DNA of 64,000 bases. Origin: Paenibacillus xylanexedens (lineage in GTDB: Bacteria; Bacillota; Bacilli; Paenibacillales; Paenibacillaceae). A model generated the notes under the pieces. It searched no databases. It was not told the DNA's origin and saw nothing but the letters and a program-made list of their open reading frames with translations. Positions 61,963 to 64,000 of the stretch are shown here, in pieces (position 1 is the stretch's first letter; each line of letters opens with the position of its first letter). Both the position numbers and the translations under genes were made by a program. The DNA lies in contig NZ_VEBF01000001.1 of NCBI RefSeq assembly GCF_007676705.1, forward strand, positions 1,364,001 to 1,428,000, written 5' to 3'.

Positions 61963-62502
61963 TCACTGTTTAGCTTCTTCTCGCAGTACATAAGCCAGTT
62001 TGTACATCTCCGCAATGTCATGTCTGTTCTGTTCCTGGAATCTTCGGATTGCCTCATCAATCTCTACCACTTCCACCGCAACCACCTGCTCACCATCCTC
62101 CGGATTCAGCGGATCATCGACAAGTTCAACATCACCATATCCGATGATTCGCACGAAATTCGGATGCGGGATATGTGGTCTATAAGGCTCCAAAGCACCT
62201 GATGTACAATAGAATTGGCCAAAAATCTGATAGGACCGCATTTCTGCCCCAAGTTCCTCCATCAGTTCGCGCTTCAGTCCATCCATGTAATGCTCACCTG
62301 CTTCAAGCGTCCCTCCTGGCAGCTCCCAGTCTCCATTATCCAGTTGGAAGACAACACATTGATCCCCGACAAACGGAATGATGCTAATATTGCTCACCAG
62401 CTTTTCATCCACGATGTCGTTTAATCTGAACTCTGCCTCAATAATCCCCCAATGAATTGACGTACATAGCACCGGGAATAGTTCCGCACTCAAGCTACTC
62501 AT
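61963..62502 (-). CDS. NUDIX hydrolase
   Basis: About 179 residues with the box GGTLEAGEHYMDGLKRELMEELG. The region LDNGDWELPGGTLEAGE is typical. The start is uncertain: the frame is open to 62601; MSSLSAELF (62502), a nearby GTG and the 62601 start are all possible. Substrate unknown. Confidence 0.75.
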   Translation of the reverse strand: MSSLSAELFPVLCTSIHWGIIEAEFRLNDIVDEKLVSNISIIPFVGDQCVVFQLDNGDWELPGGTLEAGEHYMDGLKRELMEELGAEMRSYQIFGQFYCTSGALEPYRPHIPHPNFVRIIGYGDVELVDDPLNPEDGEQVVAVEVVEIDEAIRRFQEQNRHDIAEMYKLAYVLREEAKQ

Positions 62503-62665
62503 CCGCACCCGATCCTCTCTATCTAATTCCACTATTCTTCCAATTATAGTCGAAAACACAGAAAGAAGGCCACCTTCCCACCGGGAATACGTGACCCTCA
62601 TCTTATACTCTCTGCCCTTAAGCCTTGGATCAGTGTTCTCTCCAGACTTTCAGACCATGCTCCTT

Positions 62666-63343
62666 CTAATGCTGCACCAGCTTCCCATTTTCCAAAAAAA
62701 GAACCCGGCTACAGAGCGGCAAAATCCGCTCATCATGCGTAACCATCACTGCACTTTTGCCCTGCTCTTTTACGAGCTGTGCAATCATGCCCACAATATC
62801 CAGCCCACGCTCCGCATCCAGGCTAGCTGTCGGTTCATCCGCGAGCAGGACAGCGGGATCATTCATCAACGCCCGTGCAATAGCGACCCGCTGACGTTCC
62901 CCGCCAGACAGTTTCTCCGCATACGCCTTCCGCCGATGAGTCAAACCTACCGTATCCAGCAGCTCATCCACTCGCTTCTCCGCCTTGTTTTTATCCGTTG
63001 CGGCGAGCTTCGCGACCACCATCAGTTGTTCTTCTACTTTCAGATACGGAATAAGGTTGGCACTTTGAAAAATAAAGCCAAGCTGCTGAAGCCGCATATC
63101 GGATATATCCTGTTTGCTTTTGCCCATAATAGAGGCCCCGTCCAGTAGAACCTGCCCTTCGGTCGGTTCGAGCAGTGCGCCAGCAATGGACAGGAATGTG
63201 CTTTTACCCGAGCCGGAAGGCCCCATCACAGCCACAAGTTCCCCTTCTGTTACCTCAAGGTCCAACTTGTCCAGAATCGTGCGTTTGCTGCCGCCATCTT
63301 CAAAAGTCTGTGTAACTCCCCGCAATACCAATCGATTTCTCAT
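62666..63343 (-). CDS. MacB/LolD-type ABC transporter ATP-binding protein
   Basis: 225 residues: Walker A GPSGSGKST at 41-49, signature LSGGERQRVAIARAL, Walker B VLLADEPTASLD and VTHDERI. It pairs with the FtsX-type permease upstream, overlapping by ATGA. Export of peptides or lipoproteins is the usual role of this class; the substrate is unknown. Confidence 0.9.
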   Translation of the reverse strand: MRNRLVLRGVTQTFEDGGSKRTILDKLDLEVTEGELVAVMGPSGSGKSTFLSIAGALLEPTEGQVLLDGASIMGKSKQDISDMRLQQLGFIFQSANLIPYLKVEEQLMVVAKLAATDKNKAEKRVDELLDTVGLTHRRKAYAEKLSGGERQRVAIARALMNDPAVLLADEPTASLDAERGLDIVGMIAQLVKEQGKSAVMVTHDERILPLCSRVLFLENGKLVQH

Positions 63344-64000
63344 GCTGCTGTCCTCCCAATCGCATCAAGTGCATCAATTTTGGTAACCTTCCACACCGAG
63401 AATAATGAACCCGCCACAGACATGAGTATGAATAATACACAGGTCAGAGCGAGGGTGGACAAGCCTAATTGAAACGGCATTGATGCTGGCAAGATAGACT
63501 CGAACAGTCGAACCAACAGCACGCTAATCACCAGACTACCAACCGACAGGATCAAGACTTGTAACGAAACACTGCCCGCCAGATAACCATTCCGCGTTCC
63601 AATCGCTTTCAATATACCGAATTGACTCGTTTTCTGAATTGTAATGACATAGAAGAATACCGCAAGCACAAACGCCGAAATAACATATAGAAAAGCGATC
63701 ATCATGAGCAACGATCCCTGCTCTTCCTTATATCCAGGGATGGCCGATACGGCATCCGACTTCGTAATGATTTCTGTATTTGGCAATGCAGCACTCAGGC
63801 CGTCGACCTGCTCGCCTGCACCCTTAATCGCAATGGCATTGTACACCGGAGCATGAGCATTGGTGTCGGCTGAACCTTGCGAAGTTCGTGAACCTCCTTG
63901 AAGCGTAAGCCATTCCTGTTCATTTAGGAACACCACTGGGGAGTGACTGAAGGACTCATTTTGGACAAATCCACCAACGGTCCACTCCGTTCCCGAAGCT
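63340..64000 (-). CDS. FtsX/MacB-type ABC permease (N-terminus beyond window)
   Basis: Partial: 220 residues open to the right edge. The visible part begins in a MacB-like extracytoplasmic domain (TVGGFVQNESFSHSPVVFLN) and ends with three to four membrane helices of the FtsX fold (YVISAFVLAVFFYVITIQK, FGILKAIGTRNGYLAG, LFSVWKVTKIDALDAIG). It forms an exporter with the adjacent ATPase. Confidence 0.87.
   Translation of the reverse strand, partial: ASGTEWTVGGFVQNESFSHSPVVFLNEQEWLTLQGGSRTSQGSADTNAHAPVYNAIAIKGAGEQVDGLSAALPNTEIITKSDAVSAIPGYKEEQGSLLMMIAFLYVISAFVLAVFFYVITIQKTSQFGILKAIGTRNGYLAGSVSLQVLILSVGSLVISVLLVRLFESILPASMPFQLGLSTLALTCVLFILMSVAGSLFSVWKVTKIDALDAIGRTAA

Noticed and set aside
1..64000. 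CRISPR array, tRNA, rRNA, prophage or transposase genes
   Set aside because: No regular direct-repeat array, no cloverleaf or rRNA-like sequence, and no integrase, portal, terminase or transposase motif was seen.

Overview
The window looks like a chromosomal segment of a low-to-mid G+C, endospore-forming Firmicute, most likely Paenibacillus. This is inferred from gene content: an SLH-domain surface protein, spo0M, a BstA/YfiT-like bacillithiol S-transferase homologue, a BceRSAB-type peptide-antibiotic module, YdbS/YdbT-type PH-domain membrane proteins, LytTR-DUF3021 regulation, and many strong AGGAGG ribosome binding sites paired with TTG or GTG starts. No rRNA, tRNA, CRISPR array, prophage or transposase gene was seen. 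About 80 of the 87 genes lie on the minus strand, so the minus strand is probably the leading strand here.

Region 1-15.3 kb (all minus): a partial SLH/leucine-rich-repeat surface protein behind a MalT-like LuxR regulator; pgsA (phosphatidylglycerophosphate synthase) coupled to a ClbS-like gene; a complete BceR-BceS-BceA-BceB type module with a perfect inverted repeat between the kinase and ABC genes; then an SDR, a methyltransferase, a VOC protein, GNAT enzymes (one AAC(6')-like), a BstA-like protein and a cupin.

Region 15.4-26.5 kb: spo0M preceded by an ECF-sigma-like promoter, an orphan FAD oxidoreductase, a GT4 glycosyltransferase, HAD and NUDIX hydrolases, a 56-residue secreted YHYH-type protein, and a YdbS/YdbT PH-domain pair. 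Two copies of a ~210 bp structured repeat lie here; a third is at 53.7 kb.

Region 26.5-48.3 kb: a dense minus-strand run of small single-domain enzymes. It holds GNAT acetyltransferases (one truncated), NUDIX hydrolases, an AadA-like nucleotidyltransferase, an HD phosphohydrolase, PhzF, an S51-like peptidase, a deaminase, a histidine phosphatase, two zinc-PLC-like paralogues, lipoproteins and many unknowns. A LytTR/DUF3021 regulatory pair lies inside it.

Region 48.3-51.5 kb (plus): a visibly G+C-richer operon of a BglG-type antiterminator, PTS EIIA and GlcNAc-type PTS EIICB, preceded by a recognisable RAT/terminator switch. Next come a GT2-GtrA protein coupled to a secreted NAGPA-like phosphodiester glycosidase, a radical SAM enzyme, further small enzymes (including an APH-like kinase and a zinc-ribbon/alpha-CTD-like protein), a secreted PLAT-domain protein, and a MacB/FtsX-type ABC exporter cut by the right edge.

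The best candidates for something undescribed are the three-copy structured repeat with terminal inverted repeats, the membrane-anchored excisionase-like HTH protein whose HTH should face outward, and the stand-alone radical SAM gene. I saw no complete, clearly novel defence or biosynthetic system.
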